A stretch of DNA of 64,000 nucleotides from Thermaurantimonas sp046295455 (GTDB lineage: Bacteria; Bacteroidota; Bacteroidia; Flavobacteriales; Schleiferiaceae), in the NCBI GenBank assembly GCA_046295455.1, contig JBKBNI010000002.1:124001-188000 (forward strand), in the 5' to 3' direction. Of this stretch, positions 1 to 9,555 are shown in pieces (within the stretch, counting starts at the first letter, position 1; every line of letters starts with the position of its first letter). The position numbers and the translations under genes are program-made. The notes beneath the pieces were generated by a model, which did no database searches, was not told the origin of the DNA, and saw only the letters and a list, made by a program, of their open reading frames with translations.

Positions 1-1779
1 CCGTTTGCATTTGCAATGGGGTCATTGATCAGCAAGGACTATCGGAGTTGGCTAAGGCCGGCTCTTCCATGGACGTACTTTTCAGTGGGAATTCTTGGGG
101 CTGGTATTCTGATGGGAGGAGCCTGGGCATATGAATCGCTGAGTTTTGGAGGATTCTGGGCATGGGATCCTGTAGAAAATGCTTCACTGGTGCCCTGGCT
201 TACTCTGGCTGCATCCGCCCATCTGATGATGATTGCCCTGCATAAAGGCACAGCCCTTCGAACCACCTATTGGATGATCTTTCTGACTTTTTTCTTCATA
301 CTCTACTCCACGTTTTTAACCAGGAGCGGAGTACTTGGAGATGCATCGGTGCATTCGTTTGTCGATTTGGGATTAAACGGGCAGTTGCTTGCTTTTTTGT
401 TTTTTTTCTTAATTGTGCCATTCACATTGTTTGGTTTAAATTATTCATCAATACCTGAAAAATCTGAAGACGAGACATTCTACAGCCGTGAATTTTGGAT
501 GTTTGTCGGAGCTTTGATATTGCTTGTTTCAGGTTTTCAGATCATCTTCAGCACATCCATTCCGGTGATCAATAAGCTTATCGGTCCCGAGGGATTTGTG
601 AAAATTCTCTCCGAAAATATGGCCCCTCCCGTGGATGCTATCAGGCACTACAATTCATTTCAGCTGCCCTTTGCCATCATCATTACACTGCTGATGGCCT
701 TTGGTCAGTTTTTATCATATCGCCAGAAAAAACCTCTTCAATTCTGGAAAAACATAACCCTCAGCCTGGCCGTAAGTATTCTGATCACTTTGCCTTTTTT
801 GATTTTCTTTTCCATGTGGAAGCATCCGCTTTACGCCCTGCTGACCTTCACTTCAGCCTTGGCTCTTGTGTCCAATTTTGACTTCTGGATCCGGATTGCA
901 AAAGGCAATTGGAATGTATCAGGTGCATCTATCGCACACGCCGGATTTGGCCTGATGATGCTCGGTACTGTCGTAAGTCAGTCCAATCAGAAAATCATTA
1001 CCAAAAACAAAACCTACATTGCCGAAAACATTCCCGCAAGCGAAAACATTCTGCTTGAGAAAGGTGACACCCTCGGAATGGAACCTTACCTTGTTACCTG
1101 GAGCGATACATGGCAGGAAAATTACCGAAGGTATTATCAGGTCGATTTTTTACAAAACATCAATGGGACAATACAGCACGCCTTTACAGTAGTACCTCAC
1201 ATTCAGATTAACGACAGAATGGGTCTGGTAGCAGAACCCGGCACAAAACACTTTTTGCACAAGGATATCTACACCTTTCTGTCGTACGCATCCGACGTGC
1301 AAAACAGAAACTCTCCCGATGGATATGGGGATGAAATGGAATTTATGATGGCCAAAGGGGATACCTTTATCGTTGACAGATATTTTGTGGTCCTGGACAG
1401 CATTCTGGCCAACACAACCCGAAATCCAAATACTCAGGAAATTAAAACCATTGAAATAGAGGCAGTGGTACAGGTATTATCCACCGGCGGCAAGCGCTAT
1501 GAACTTCGGCCAAAATATTACCTCGATGAATCAAACGTAGTAAACCACATCGATGCTTCATCAGATGATATAGGTATCAAAATACGGTTTAAAGACATCA
1601 ATCAGGAGCAAAACAAACTGGTTTTTATGACCTGGAAAAAGCTGGATGACGGCCCGGATTTTATCATCATGAAAGCCATTGTCTTTCCGGCGATCAATCT
1701 TCTGTGGACAGGCATTATCATGATGACCATCGGTATATTTTTGTCCGTGTATCAACGCTACAAAAAACGCATTCATTGA
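1..1779 (+). CDS. ccmF: CcmF-like cytochrome c heme lyase (5' partial)
   Basis: Inner-membrane protein of cytochrome c maturation that hands heme to apocytochrome c. The reading frame is open from base 1, beginning PFAFAMGSLI, so the start lies outside the window; the ATG at 16 is internal. The 592 visible residues hold a tryptophan-rich heme-handling motif (WAWDPVENAS, about residues 54-63), a conserved STFLTRSG segment after it, many hydrophobic helices, a long periplasmic region (about residues 335-560) and a last membrane helix. This matches the CcmF/CcsA heme-lyase family in its CcmF form. The stop codon overlaps the proposed TTG start of the next gene, which suggests translational coupling. 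Family assignment is secure; the missing N-terminus is only the window edge. Confidence 0.93.
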   Translation, partial: PFAFAMGSLISKDYRSWLRPALPWTYFSVGILGAGILMGGAWAYESLSFGGFWAWDPVENASLVPWLTLAASAHLMMIALHKGTALRTTYWMIFLTFFFILYSTFLTRSGVLGDASVHSFVDLGLNGQLLAFLFFFLIVPFTLFGLNYSSIPEKSEDETFYSREFWMFVGALILLVSGFQIIFSTSIPVINKLIGPEGFVKILSENMAPPVDAIRHYNSFQLPFAIIITLLMAFGQFLSYRQKKPLQFWKNITLSLAVSILITLPFLIFFSMWKHPLYALLTFTSALALVSNFDFWIRIAKGNWNVSGASIAHAGFGLMMLGTVVSQSNQKIITKNKTYIAENIPASENILLEKGDTLGMEPYLVTWSDTWQENYRRYYQVDFLQNINGTIQHAFTVVPHIQINDRMGLVAEPGTKHFLHKDIYTFLSYASDVQNRNSPDGYGDEMEFMMAKGDTFIVDRYFVVLDSILANTTRNPNTQEIKTIEIEAVVQVLSTGGKRYELRPKYYLDESNVVNHIDASSDDIGIKIRFKDINQEQNKLVFMTWKKLDDGPDFIIMKAIVFPAINLLWTGIIMMTIGIFLSVYQRYKKRIH

Positions 1780-2435
1780 GCATACTGATTCGTGCCAGGT
1801 CTCTGTGTAAATCCTATGGACTGCTTCAGGTTATCGACCATGTAGATGTCGAAATTGAACAAGGAAAAATGATTGCAATCGTCGGACCTTCAGGAGCTGG
1901 CAAGAGCACCTTGCTCAATCTGCTGGGGGCACTGGACCATCCGGATTCTGGAGAAGTCGAATTTGAAGGTGTATCCTATCAAAAACTTTCAGAAAAAAAA
2001 CTTACAGAACTCAAAAACAAAAAAATAGGTTTTGTATTCCAATTTCACCACCTTCTACCTGAATTTACGGCTGTTGAAAATGTGGCAATCCCCGCTATGA
2101 TTGGGGGATTGAGCCGAAAATCAGCCGAAGACAAGGCAAAAGTCTGGCTTCAAAAACTCGGTCTTGAACATAGGCTGGCACACAAGCCTTCCGAACTCAG
2201 TGGTGGAGAGCAACAGCGGGTGGCTGTAGCACGTGCCCTCATCAACGACCCTAAAATCATAATGGCCGACGAACCCACCGGAAACCTCGACTCAAAAAAT
2301 GCCGACCAGGTGAGCAACATCTTTCAGGATTTGTCCAAACGACTGGGAATTACCTTTTTGATCGTGACGCACAACGATAAACTCGCCTCTATGGCAGATG
2401 AGGTCATATCTTTACGCGACGGAAAAATTGTGTAA
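1776..2435 (+). CDS. LolD-like ABC transporter ATP-binding protein
   Basis: Cytosolic ATPase subunit of an ABC transporter of the LolD/MacB/FtsE group, 219 residues from the proposed start. It has a Walker A motif (GPSGAGKST), an LSGGEQQR signature and a Walker B with the group-typical MADEPTGNLDS. An ATG at 1704 is in frame but would give about 24 residues with no family similarity lying inside ccmF. The TTG at 1776, which overlaps the ccmF stop, puts the protein at the usual length and is preferred. In LolCDE this subunit powers lipoprotein release to the outer membrane. No permease partner is adjacent, so LolD identity is likely but the exact substrate is not proven. Confidence 0.88.
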   Translation: MSILIRARSLCKSYGLLQVIDHVDVEIEQGKMIAIVGPSGAGKSTLLNLLGALDHPDSGEVEFEGVSYQKLSEKKLTELKNKKIGFVFQFHHLLPEFTAVENVAIPAMIGGLSRKSAEDKAKVWLQKLGLEHRLAHKPSELSGGEQQRVAVARALINDPKIIMADEPTGNLDSKNADQVSNIFQDLSKRLGITFLIVTHNDKLASMADEVISLRDGKIV

Positions 2436-2439
2436 GCAG

Positions 2440-3093
2440 ATGAAAAGGGTGGCTGGTATTCTGATGCTGATTTCAATTGTACAGGCACATAGTCAGTCTC
2501 TAAAAATAGCCTTACTCAAATACTCAGGCGGAGGTGACTGGTATGCCAATCCGACTTCCCTGCCTAATCTTATCCGGTTTTGCAATGAAAACCTTCCGGC
2601 GCGCATACATCCTGAACCAGCGACTGTTGAGCCCTCTTCCATTGACCTTTTCAATTACCCCTTTGTGCACGCTACCGGTCATGGCAACATATTCTTCACC
2701 GAGCAGGATGTCAAAAACCTTCGCAAATATTTACTCAACGGAGGCTTTCTACACATTGACGACAATTACGGCATGGACCCCTATGCGCGTCGCGAGATTC
2801 AAAAACTCTTCCCTGAAAAAAAACTTGAAGAGCTACCCGATTACCATCCGATCTTTCAACAAAAATTTCCTTTTAAAAACATCCCCAAAATCCACGAACA
2901 CGACGGAAAACCCGCCCAGGCTTTCGCCATCACGCACAATGGCCGCATCATTCTTCTCTACACCTATGAAACAGATCTCGGCAATGGATGGGAAGACCAG
3001 GAGGTGCACAACAATCCCGAAGAAGTCCGGTTGCGCGCTGTAAAAATGGGCTGCAACATTCTTCAATATGTTTTCGACGGTGGCACACTTTGA
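2440..3093 (+). CDS. DUF4159 domain-containing exported protein
   Basis: A 217-residue protein of the Bacteroidota DUF4159 family. The ATG at 2440 is chosen because it opens directly with a signal peptide (MKRVAGILMLISIVQAHSQ); an upstream in-frame ATG at 2398 would overlap the ABC gene and bury the signal. Conserved stretches include KYSGGGDWYANPTSLPNL near the N-terminus, a GG(F)LHIDDNYGMD segment and a C-terminal part with GWEDQEVHNNPEEVR. The fold resembles glutamine-amidotransferase-like domains, but no catalytic role is established. It starts 4 bases after the ABC gene and its end overlaps the next gene by 26 bases, so the three genes are probably co-transcribed. Function unknown. Confidence 0.85.
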   Translation: MKRVAGILMLISIVQAHSQSLKIALLKYSGGGDWYANPTSLPNLIRFCNENLPARIHPEPATVEPSSIDLFNYPFVHATGHGNIFFTEQDVKNLRKYLLNGGFLHIDDNYGMDPYARREIQKLFPEKKLEELPDYHPIFQQKFPFKNIPKIHEHDGKPAQAFAITHNGRIILLYTYETDLGNGWEDQEVHNNPEEVRLRAVKMGCNILQYVFDGGTL

Positions 3094-4282
3094 TAAAATC
3101 TCGGAAGGTTTTGAAAATGATTCATTTAAAGACCTTATGTCGGAGATCCTCTCCGAGGGATTAGACAAAGTCCTCTTTAGAAATGCCAATCATCCACTGC
3201 GAAAAGAAGCAGCCCTACAGTGCTACATTCGTCACAGATATGGACGGAAGTTTACAAGCATCCTTTCCCGATTTCCTGGTTGGTTGTTTCCGCCTGGTAT
3301 GCCACTTCAGCAGGCTTCGCATCATCTTACGGCAGAATGCAAGGCTGAGCTCGCCGGTAATTACTCAAGGATTATCGACCTGACAGGCGGATTGGGAATG
3401 GACTCCATCGCATTTGCAGATAAGGTAGATTCCGTCATATATCTGGAGCACAATCCAGAAATCTACAGATACAATGCGCATAATTTCGTCCGGTACATTT
3501 CCAATGCAAAGCCCATTCAGGCTGACTCTGTGCAATGGCTCCGTGAAAATGTGACTACCGGCATGCCTCACACCCTATTGTATGCAGATCCTGCGCGCCG
3601 AACAACATCAGGAAAGCAAACAATTCATCTGAAAAACTACCTGCCCGACCCCCATATACTCTCACAACTGGCCAGAGAAAAATCCCTGTCGCTTATCGTC
3701 AAGGTCAGCCCAATGGCAGACATAGACTATATTTCCCATTCCTTAGGTGGCGTATCCGAAGTGCACCTTCTCGCTGTGCAGAACGAACTAAAAGAAATAC
3801 TTCTCTTTCAGAATCAACACGTTCGGTACCCACAATTAAAAATTTGGCTGTGCGCGACTCATGGCAATATCCTGCTGTTTGAAGGCAAACAACTTCACAG
3901 CACAAAAAGCATCCAGATCCGAAGTACTCCCTTCCGGTTTTTATTTCTTCCGCACCCTGCATTGATTAAAGCCCGTGCAGATATCCAAATCGCAAATGAG
4001 GTGGACCTTATGGGTTTTCATCCCGAAGCAAAAATATATACCTCCGATGTCAAAATAAATTTAAAGGGATGGAGAGTGTTTGAAGTCATTGATTTTGCTT
4101 CATCATTATCAGATTTGGTGAATGTGAGTGAAGCAATGATTGTCACCGGCAAATTCCCGGAAAAGCCGGAAGTAATCCGAAAAAGGCACCGTATCGCGGA
4201 AAGCAGCTCCAAACTGCTCGTTGTCACAAAAACCGGAAAGAATGATAATTTATGGATTTTGGCCAAAAAATTGTTTAATTAA
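3068..4282 (+). CDS. Class I SAM-dependent methyltransferase with THUMP-like C-terminus
   Basis: A 404-residue protein of the Bacteroidota family typified by PG_1098. The N-terminal third is a helical/ferredoxin-like region. The central Rossmann methyltransferase has a SAM-binding loop (DLTGGLGMDS, about residue 103) and a YADPARR motif (about residue 170), which stands where rRNA and tRNA base methyltransferases carry their catalytic D/N-P-P-x. The C-terminal part matches a THUMP-like RNA-binding module. The ATG at 3068 lies within the end of the DUF4159 gene, indicating tight coupling. An RNA substrate is likely from family knowledge, but the modified base is unknown. Confidence 0.82.
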   Translation: MFSTVAHFDKISEGFENDSFKDLMSEILSEGLDKVLFRNANHPLRKEAALQCYIRHRYGRKFTSILSRFPGWLFPPGMPLQQASHHLTAECKAELAGNYSRIIDLTGGLGMDSIAFADKVDSVIYLEHNPEIYRYNAHNFVRYISNAKPIQADSVQWLRENVTTGMPHTLLYADPARRTTSGKQTIHLKNYLPDPHILSQLAREKSLSLIVKVSPMADIDYISHSLGGVSEVHLLAVQNELKEILLFQNQHVRYPQLKIWLCATHGNILLFEGKQLHSTKSIQIRSTPFRFLFLPHPALIKARADIQIANEVDLMGFHPEAKIYTSDVKINLKGWRVFEVIDFASSLSDLVNVSEAMIVTGKFPEKPEVIRKRHRIAESSSKLLVVTKTGKNDNLWILAKKLFN

Positions 4283-4365
4283 ACAAAAATTATAAAATCA
4301 AGGTCTCAAGTGAAAATTTTGACAATAAAATTGTTATAAATTAGCTAATATTAATTTTTTTAAAA

Positions 4366-7300
4366 GTGTCGAGAGGGCTGCTACATGTTGTTTTGCTTAC
4401 GTTATTTTTCTTATCTTCTAAAGGTCAGGACGCCCAGTTTGTGTACAATGCAGGACAATGGTCAGAATCTTTCGAATACTCTGTGAAACTTCAAAACGGG
4501 CGTCTTTATTTCGAAGATGGAAAAGTAAAAGTATTCTTAATTCATCCTTATGATTGGGCACAGTTTCACGGACCGCAGCACTCTCCGCACGCACCGCGAA
4601 CATTCGGGGAGGCACTGATGGGTTACACGCCGGGAGTACTGAGAATGCACACGTATGAAATGCGATTTGTAAACGCAAACATTAAGGCTTTGAAGCGCGG
4701 AGTCCGAAAACAGGAATTTTACCACAATTATTTCTTTGGAAATGATCCGAAGCGCTGGAGGTCACGCGTGCCTGTGTATAGGGGCGTAAGATATGAAGAC
4801 ATCTATCCAGGTATATCTCTGGAATTTTATGACAATGATAATGAATTCAAATACGACTATCGGGTAAGACCAGGAAGTGACCCGTCAGTCATACGAGTGA
4901 AATATGCTTATACAGAAGGACTACAGGTGGACCAGGAGGGAAATCTTATCATCAAAACCAATGCGGGAAATGTGGTGGAAAAAGCTCCATACTGCTATCA
5001 GATTATTTATGGTCAGCCTGTACGGGTGGCGTGTTTTTATCAGGTTGAGAGTGATGAGGTGTCATTCAAAATAGGCTCCTATGATCCAACGAAGGAATTG
5101 GTCATCGACCCTACCGTTGTTTTTTCTACCTTTAGTGGCTCTTCTTCTGACAACTGGGGATTTTCCGCAACTTTTGACAACGATGGATTTTTCTATGCCG
5201 GTGGTATCGTCTTTGGCAACGGATATCCCACTACACAAGGGGCTTTTCAGACATTCTTCAATGCCGGCCCGCCGTTTCCGACCACGACCGATATTGGCAT
5301 ATCCAAATTTACCCCGGATGGGTCAGCATTGGTGTACTCTACATACATCGGAGGTACAGGAAGTGAGCAGGTGCACAGTATGGTCGTAAACAGTAATAAT
5401 GAATTGATCATATATGGCATTACCGGTTCTCAAAATTTCCCCGTGACTCCCAATGCCGTACAAACCCAGTTTGCAGGAGGATCCAACTTCCAGATCGGAA
5501 ACTATGGTTATGCCAATGGCAGCGACATCTTCGTAACCCGATTCAACGCTGCCGGATCAGCCCTGATCGCCTCTACCTATCTCGGTGGCAATGGCAACGA
5601 CGGCCACAACCAACCCCTGGTGAGAAACTACGGCGATTACGCCAGAGGGGAAGTCATCGTTGACTCAGTCGGCAATATTTACATCACCTCTTGTACAAAC
5701 AGCACCAATCTCACCCTCCCAAACCAGACTTTTGGGCCGGCTGGTCAGCAAGATGCTGTGTTAGTCAAGTTTTCGCCCAATCTCAATCAGATCCTTTGGG
5801 GGACTTTCTACGGCGGCACTCAAAACGATGCAGGATATTCCGTAAAACTTTTTAATCAGTTTGTCTACATATGTGGAGGCACTACAAGTGCAGGCATACC
5901 TACTCACAACGGAACCTTTCAAAACAATCTGGGAGGAAGCTCCGATGGATTTATTGCGCGCTTTTCAGCTGCAAATGGTGCCTTTCAGCGTGGAACCTAT
6001 TTTGGTACAGCAGCTTACGATCAGATTTTTTTTATTGATCACAATCGCAACGGAGAAATATACGCAATGGCTCAGTCTCTTGGAGCGCTGATCAAAACCC
6101 CAAACAAATATGGTCAGTCAGGTAGAAGCCAGGTCATATTTAAGATGAACCCTGACCTTAGCAATATGCTGTGGATCACTACCTTCGGAAGCGGGCCGAA
6201 TACGATAAATATTTCTCCTGCTGCATTCAACGTGGACGAGTGCTTCAACATAATGCTCTCCGGTTGGGGTGGGGCCGTAAACAGTCCTCCAGCCAATCCG
6301 ATAGCAAACGGAAATACATCCGGACTGCCCATTACCTCGGATGCGTTTCAATCCACCACCGATGGAAGTGATTTCTATTTTATGGTACTCGGCAATGACG
6401 GTAACGAGCTCAAGTATGCCACCTATTTTGGAGGGAGTTCAAACGAACATGTAGATGGAGGCACAAGTCGATTCTCTCCCAAAGGTATTATCTATCAGGC
6501 TATCTGTGCCGGCTGCCAAAACGGCACGTTCCCTACGACTCCAGGGGTATTTAGCCCAACAAAAGGCGGACCTAATTGCAACCTGGGTGCGGTTAAAATC
6601 GATTTTGACAATTTCGTGAAAGCAGATGCAATTGTTGATTTTCAAGTCAAAGTAGATTCGGTGTGCAATATGTTTAAAATTGCATTTGACAATACGAGTA
6701 CAAATGCACAACTTTTTTTCTGGGATTTTGGAAACGGACAAACCTCTACACAGGTATCGCCGACCACACTCTACATTGGTCCCGATACATTCATTGTAAA
6801 ACTTATAGCCCACGACACCCTTTGCAATCTGTATGACACTACGGAATTGAAACTGTGGGTTCCTGAATTTCCAAAACCGAAGGCAGAGATATCCACATTT
6901 TACCGCTCGTGCGACTCGGAGTTTAAAATAACAGTTCAGAATCTCTCCACCAATGGCAACCAAGTGCTCTGGAACATGGGCGACGGCACAATTTACAGCG
7001 GTCTGAATCAATTGACCCACAAATACCCGGCTCAGGGCACATACCAGGGATATTTTGTGCTCTTCGACACGGTTTGCAATACCAGTGACACCGCCTTTTT
7101 TAGTGCCGAATACAACGATTCGGTTCCCAAACCGGAAATTTTAGCCGTGAAACCGTCCTGCCCGGAAGGATCCTTTGAGTTTGATATTTCCAATACCGAG
7201 CCTCATTTTATCTATGAATGGGATTTTGGAGGCGGTAATACGCGAATTGGGCGCTTTCCTCAGTTTAACTACTCACAATCTGGTAACTACACAATCAAAC

Positions 7301-7635
7301 TGACCATTATTGACACCTTGTGCAATCGCAGGTACAACTTCGAAATACCCGTAACCGTAGATGTATATGGAGACTTCTTTTACATTCCAAACACCTTCAC
7401 TCCTAATGGAGACGGCCTTAATGATGTGTTTTTCCTTGCCGGTGCAGAGTGTCTTGAGCGAAAGAGATTGGAGATCTACAACCGCTGGGGGCAGCTAATC
7501 TTTGAAACCGATGATCCCTTTAACGAATTTTGGGACGGTACTTACAAAGGCAAAGAAGTCCCTCAGGGAGTTTATCCGTATATTTTTTATCACTACCGCG
7601 GACAACGAAAGGGTACAATCACCCTTTTCAGATAA
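4366..7635 (+). CDS. Large secreted protein with SBBP-like repeats, PKD domains and T9SS type B sorting domain
   Basis: A 1089-residue cell-surface protein starting at GTG with a signal peptide ending near SSKGQ. Residues about 30-250 resemble the N-terminal module that precedes SBBP beta-propeller repeats. Residues about 250-750 carry repeats of the form (F/Y)STYxGGxGxD. Three PKD-like segments follow, around residues 783 (WDFGNGQ), 866 (WNMGDG) and 949 (WDFGGG). The last 85 or so residues are a type B sorting domain, with IPNTFTPNGDGLNDVF, an IYNRWGQLIFE core and a final TLFR. The product should be exported by Sec, moved across the outer membrane by the T9SS and held at the surface, perhaps as an adhesin. 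Its ligand is unknown. It is probably monocistronic or leads the following barrel gene. Confidence 0.9.
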   Translation: MSRGLLHVVLLTLFFLSSKGQDAQFVYNAGQWSESFEYSVKLQNGRLYFEDGKVKVFLIHPYDWAQFHGPQHSPHAPRTFGEALMGYTPGVLRMHTYEMRFVNANIKALKRGVRKQEFYHNYFFGNDPKRWRSRVPVYRGVRYEDIYPGISLEFYDNDNEFKYDYRVRPGSDPSVIRVKYAYTEGLQVDQEGNLIIKTNAGNVVEKAPYCYQIIYGQPVRVACFYQVESDEVSFKIGSYDPTKELVIDPTVVFSTFSGSSSDNWGFSATFDNDGFFYAGGIVFGNGYPTTQGAFQTFFNAGPPFPTTTDIGISKFTPDGSALVYSTYIGGTGSEQVHSMVVNSNNELIIYGITGSQNFPVTPNAVQTQFAGGSNFQIGNYGYANGSDIFVTRFNAAGSALIASTYLGGNGNDGHNQPLVRNYGDYARGEVIVDSVGNIYITSCTNSTNLTLPNQTFGPAGQQDAVLVKFSPNLNQILWGTFYGGTQNDAGYSVKLFNQFVYICGGTTSAGIPTHNGTFQNNLGGSSDGFIARFSAANGAFQRGTYFGTAAYDQIFFIDHNRNGEIYAMAQSLGALIKTPNKYGQSGRSQVIFKMNPDLSNMLWITTFGSGPNTINISPAAFNVDECFNIMLSGWGGAVNSPPANPIANGNTSGLPITSDAFQSTTDGSDFYFMVLGNDGNELKYATYFGGSSNEHVDGGTSRFSPKGIIYQAICAGCQNGTFPTTPGVFSPTKGGPNCNLGAVKIDFDNFVKADAIVDFQVKVDSVCNMFKIAFDNTSTNAQLFFWDFGNGQTSTQVSPTTLYIGPDTFIVKLIAHDTLCNLYDTTELKLWVPEFPKPKAEISTFYRSCDSEFKITVQNLSTNGNQVLWNMGDGTIYSGLNQLTHKYPAQGTYQGYFVLFDTVCNTSDTAFFSAEYNDSVPKPEILAVKPSCPEGSFEFDISNTEPHFIYEWDFGGGNTRIGRFPQFNYSQSGNYTIKLTIIDTLCNRRYNFEIPVTVDVYGDFFYIPNTFTPNGDGLNDVFFLAGAECLERKRLEIYNRWGQLIFETDDPFNEFWDGTYKGKEVPQGVYPYIFYHYRGQRKGTITLFR

Positions 7636-7698
7636 AAGTGGTGCTTTTTTAATTTATGACTATAGAAAATTAAGCGTTTTTAACGTTTTATTTGTGCA

Positions 7699-8823
7699 GT
7701 GACAAAGTGGATTCGGTGGCTGTTGGTATTTAGTCTGAGCACTTCTGCGCTACACGCACAAGACTGGCTTAAGTGGTTTGGCATCAGACCTATAGATGAT
7801 ACTATTTCCACAGAAAAATCCGGATTTGCAGTACTTCCTTTGCTTTATTACACTCCGGATACACGTTTAGCTTTCGGTGCTGCTGGAGTCTATTATTTTT
7901 CGATCAAGGCTAAGACTCCCTATCAGAAAGATGCCCGACTGTCTTATATCCAGTTTTTAGCAGATTATACTCAAAACAGACAGCTGGATATATGGGCACT
8001 GTGGAATGTATTTACCCGAAATGAGGATTATCTGCTTAAGGGTGAACTGAGGTATCGAAATTTCCCTGATCGGTTTTACGGCATCGGCAACGCTACGCCC
8101 AGAGAGGCTGCTGAATATTATTCCTATGACTTAAAATCATTTAAATATTTAATGCTTAAAAAAGTACGAAGTGAGTTGTTTATCGGTTTTGACCTGATGA
8201 TTTCCAACGAGTACAACTTCAAAATCAAAGAGGGAGGAATTCTTGACCTCGATGAAATCACAGGTAATCGCGGAGGAGTCACTTCTGGCTTTGGAGCAGT
8301 GGTCACCTACGACGACAGAGATAATGTAGTAAATGCATATAAGGGAAGCCTGTTTGAAATTTCGACCTATGTCTTTAGCAATGTGATTGGAAGCGATTTC
8401 AATTTTTTTAATTTCAATCTATTGTACCAGACCTACAAAGAGTTGAAGCCCAATAATGTTTTGGCATTTCAGCTTGTAACAAGGCTCAATACCAAAGGTG
8501 TACCAATGCTGGATATGTCCACTGCCGGGGGTGAGGAGATTCTTCGAGGATATGCCCGAAACAGATTCAGGGATTTGAATTTTACAGGATTCCAGTTCGA
8601 ATACCGATATCCTCTCTTCTGGAGATTGGGTATGGTCGCATTTGCCGGGGTGGGAGATGTGTATAACTCTCTGAATGACTTATCGCTCACACGGGCCAAG
8701 TATTCCATCGGTACGGGACTGCGCTTTGTCATCAACCCGGCCGAGAGACTCAATTTGAGGTTTGATGTCGGTATCGGAAGAGAGGGACCGCAGTATTATC
8801 TGATGGTTACAGAGGCATTTTGA
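7699..8823 (+). CDS. Omp85/BamA-like outer-membrane beta-barrel without POTRA domains
   Basis: A 374-residue protein starting at GTG with a signal peptide (cut near LHAQ). Directly after it come alternating beta strands, such as GFAVLPLLYYTPDTRLAFGA, that run to the C-terminus. Typical Omp85 features are an LRGYARNRF segment (about residue 280), an FRYP-like strand (FEYRYPLFW) and a terminal aromatic residue (TEAF). BamA and TamA carry periplasmic POTRA domains before the barrel; there is no room for them here. It is therefore a barrel-only member, like some surface-antigen proteins annotated as BamA/TamA family. It follows the type B surface protein by 63 bases. Role unknown. Confidence 0.8.
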   Translation: MTKWIRWLLVFSLSTSALHAQDWLKWFGIRPIDDTISTEKSGFAVLPLLYYTPDTRLAFGAAGVYYFSIKAKTPYQKDARLSYIQFLADYTQNRQLDIWALWNVFTRNEDYLLKGELRYRNFPDRFYGIGNATPREAAEYYSYDLKSFKYLMLKKVRSELFIGFDLMISNEYNFKIKEGGILDLDEITGNRGGVTSGFGAVVTYDDRDNVVNAYKGSLFEISTYVFSNVIGSDFNFFNFNLLYQTYKELKPNNVLAFQLVTRLNTKGVPMLDMSTAGGEEILRGYARNRFRDLNFTGFQFEYRYPLFWRLGMVAFAGVGDVYNSLNDLSLTRAKYSIGTGLRFVINPAERLNLRFDVGIGREGPQYYLMVTEAF

Positions 8824-8845
8824 TACAATAAATCGGTACAAAAGG

Positions 8846-9544
8846 ATGGCTTCCGTACAAGAGCACCTCGAAGAACTACGTACATTATTCGATACAGTAG
8901 CTGACAACCAAAAGAAAATATGGATGGAAGCCTACATGAGGAATCAGTATTCGTTTTTTGGGGTTCCCGCCCCTGTGCGAAAAAAAATTCAGAAATATTG
9001 GTTCGATCAGATTTTTAAAATTGAAAGCGAGCTTTCGGTCCCTGAGCTCATCCGTGCGCTTTTTCAGCTTGACCAGCGGGAATTTCACTACGTGGCAGTG
9101 GATCTGCTGGATAAATGCGCTCATGCTATGAGTGACACGCAGATGCAAATAACTCTTCAGGAATGTATCACAACAAAATCCTGGTGGGACACCGTAGATG
9201 TACTAGCCACTTCAGTGACCGCAAAATGGCTCTATGGAAACAAATACAAGCAGATCTCCATCGCTGGGCGATGGGCAGAGTCTGATCACATCTGGCTTAG
9301 GCGAACAGCCATCTTGCATCAGATAAGATACCGCTCGGATACAGACTTCGAATTGCTTACCCATCTCATCCTTCAATCTGCACACATAAAAAATTTTTTC
9401 ATTCAAAAAGCTATTGGCTGGGCATTAAGAGAATATTCTAAAACCAATCCGTCGTGGGTGACTACATTTGTTCAAATCCATGAAGATCGGCTATCGCCTC
9501 TGGCAAGACGCGAAGCCAGTAAGTGGCTGATGAGACAATCCTGA
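8846..9544 (+). CDS. DNA alkylation repair protein (AlkD-like HEAT-repeat family)
   Basis: A 232-residue all-helical protein of the AlkC/AlkD-type DNA glycosylase family, whose members excise positively charged alkylated bases. Characteristic pieces are GVPAPVRKKIQK near the N-terminus, a WWDTVDVLA segment (about residue 112) and KNFFIQKAIGWALREY (about residue 184). Length matches AlkD. In Bacillus AlkD the catalytic site includes an Asp and aromatic residues; the WWD segment is in the right region, but I cannot confirm the assignment residue by residue. It begins 22 bases after the barrel gene and ends 11 bases before the Nudix gene. Confidence 0.85.
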   Translation: MASVQEHLEELRTLFDTVADNQKKIWMEAYMRNQYSFFGVPAPVRKKIQKYWFDQIFKIESELSVPELIRALFQLDQREFHYVAVDLLDKCAHAMSDTQMQITLQECITTKSWWDTVDVLATSVTAKWLYGNKYKQISIAGRWAESDHIWLRRTAILHQIRYRSDTDFELLTHLILQSAHIKNFFIQKAIGWALREYSKTNPSWVTTFVQIHEDRLSPLARREASKWLMRQS

Positions 9545-9555
9545 TCACTTGTATA

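Noticed and set aside
6439..7020. 193-codon open frame opposite the large type B gene
   Set aside because: It covers PKD-coding DNA and contains many Cys and Ile codons typical of shadow frames.
7633..7660. Possible terminator after the large type B gene
   Set aside because: AAAAG-TGGTG-CTTTT is followed by T residues, but the stem is short and AT-rich; not reliable.
9523..9555. Upstream start for the Nudix gene
   Set aside because: The added residues lie within the AlkD-like gene and precede the zinc ribbon without similarity.
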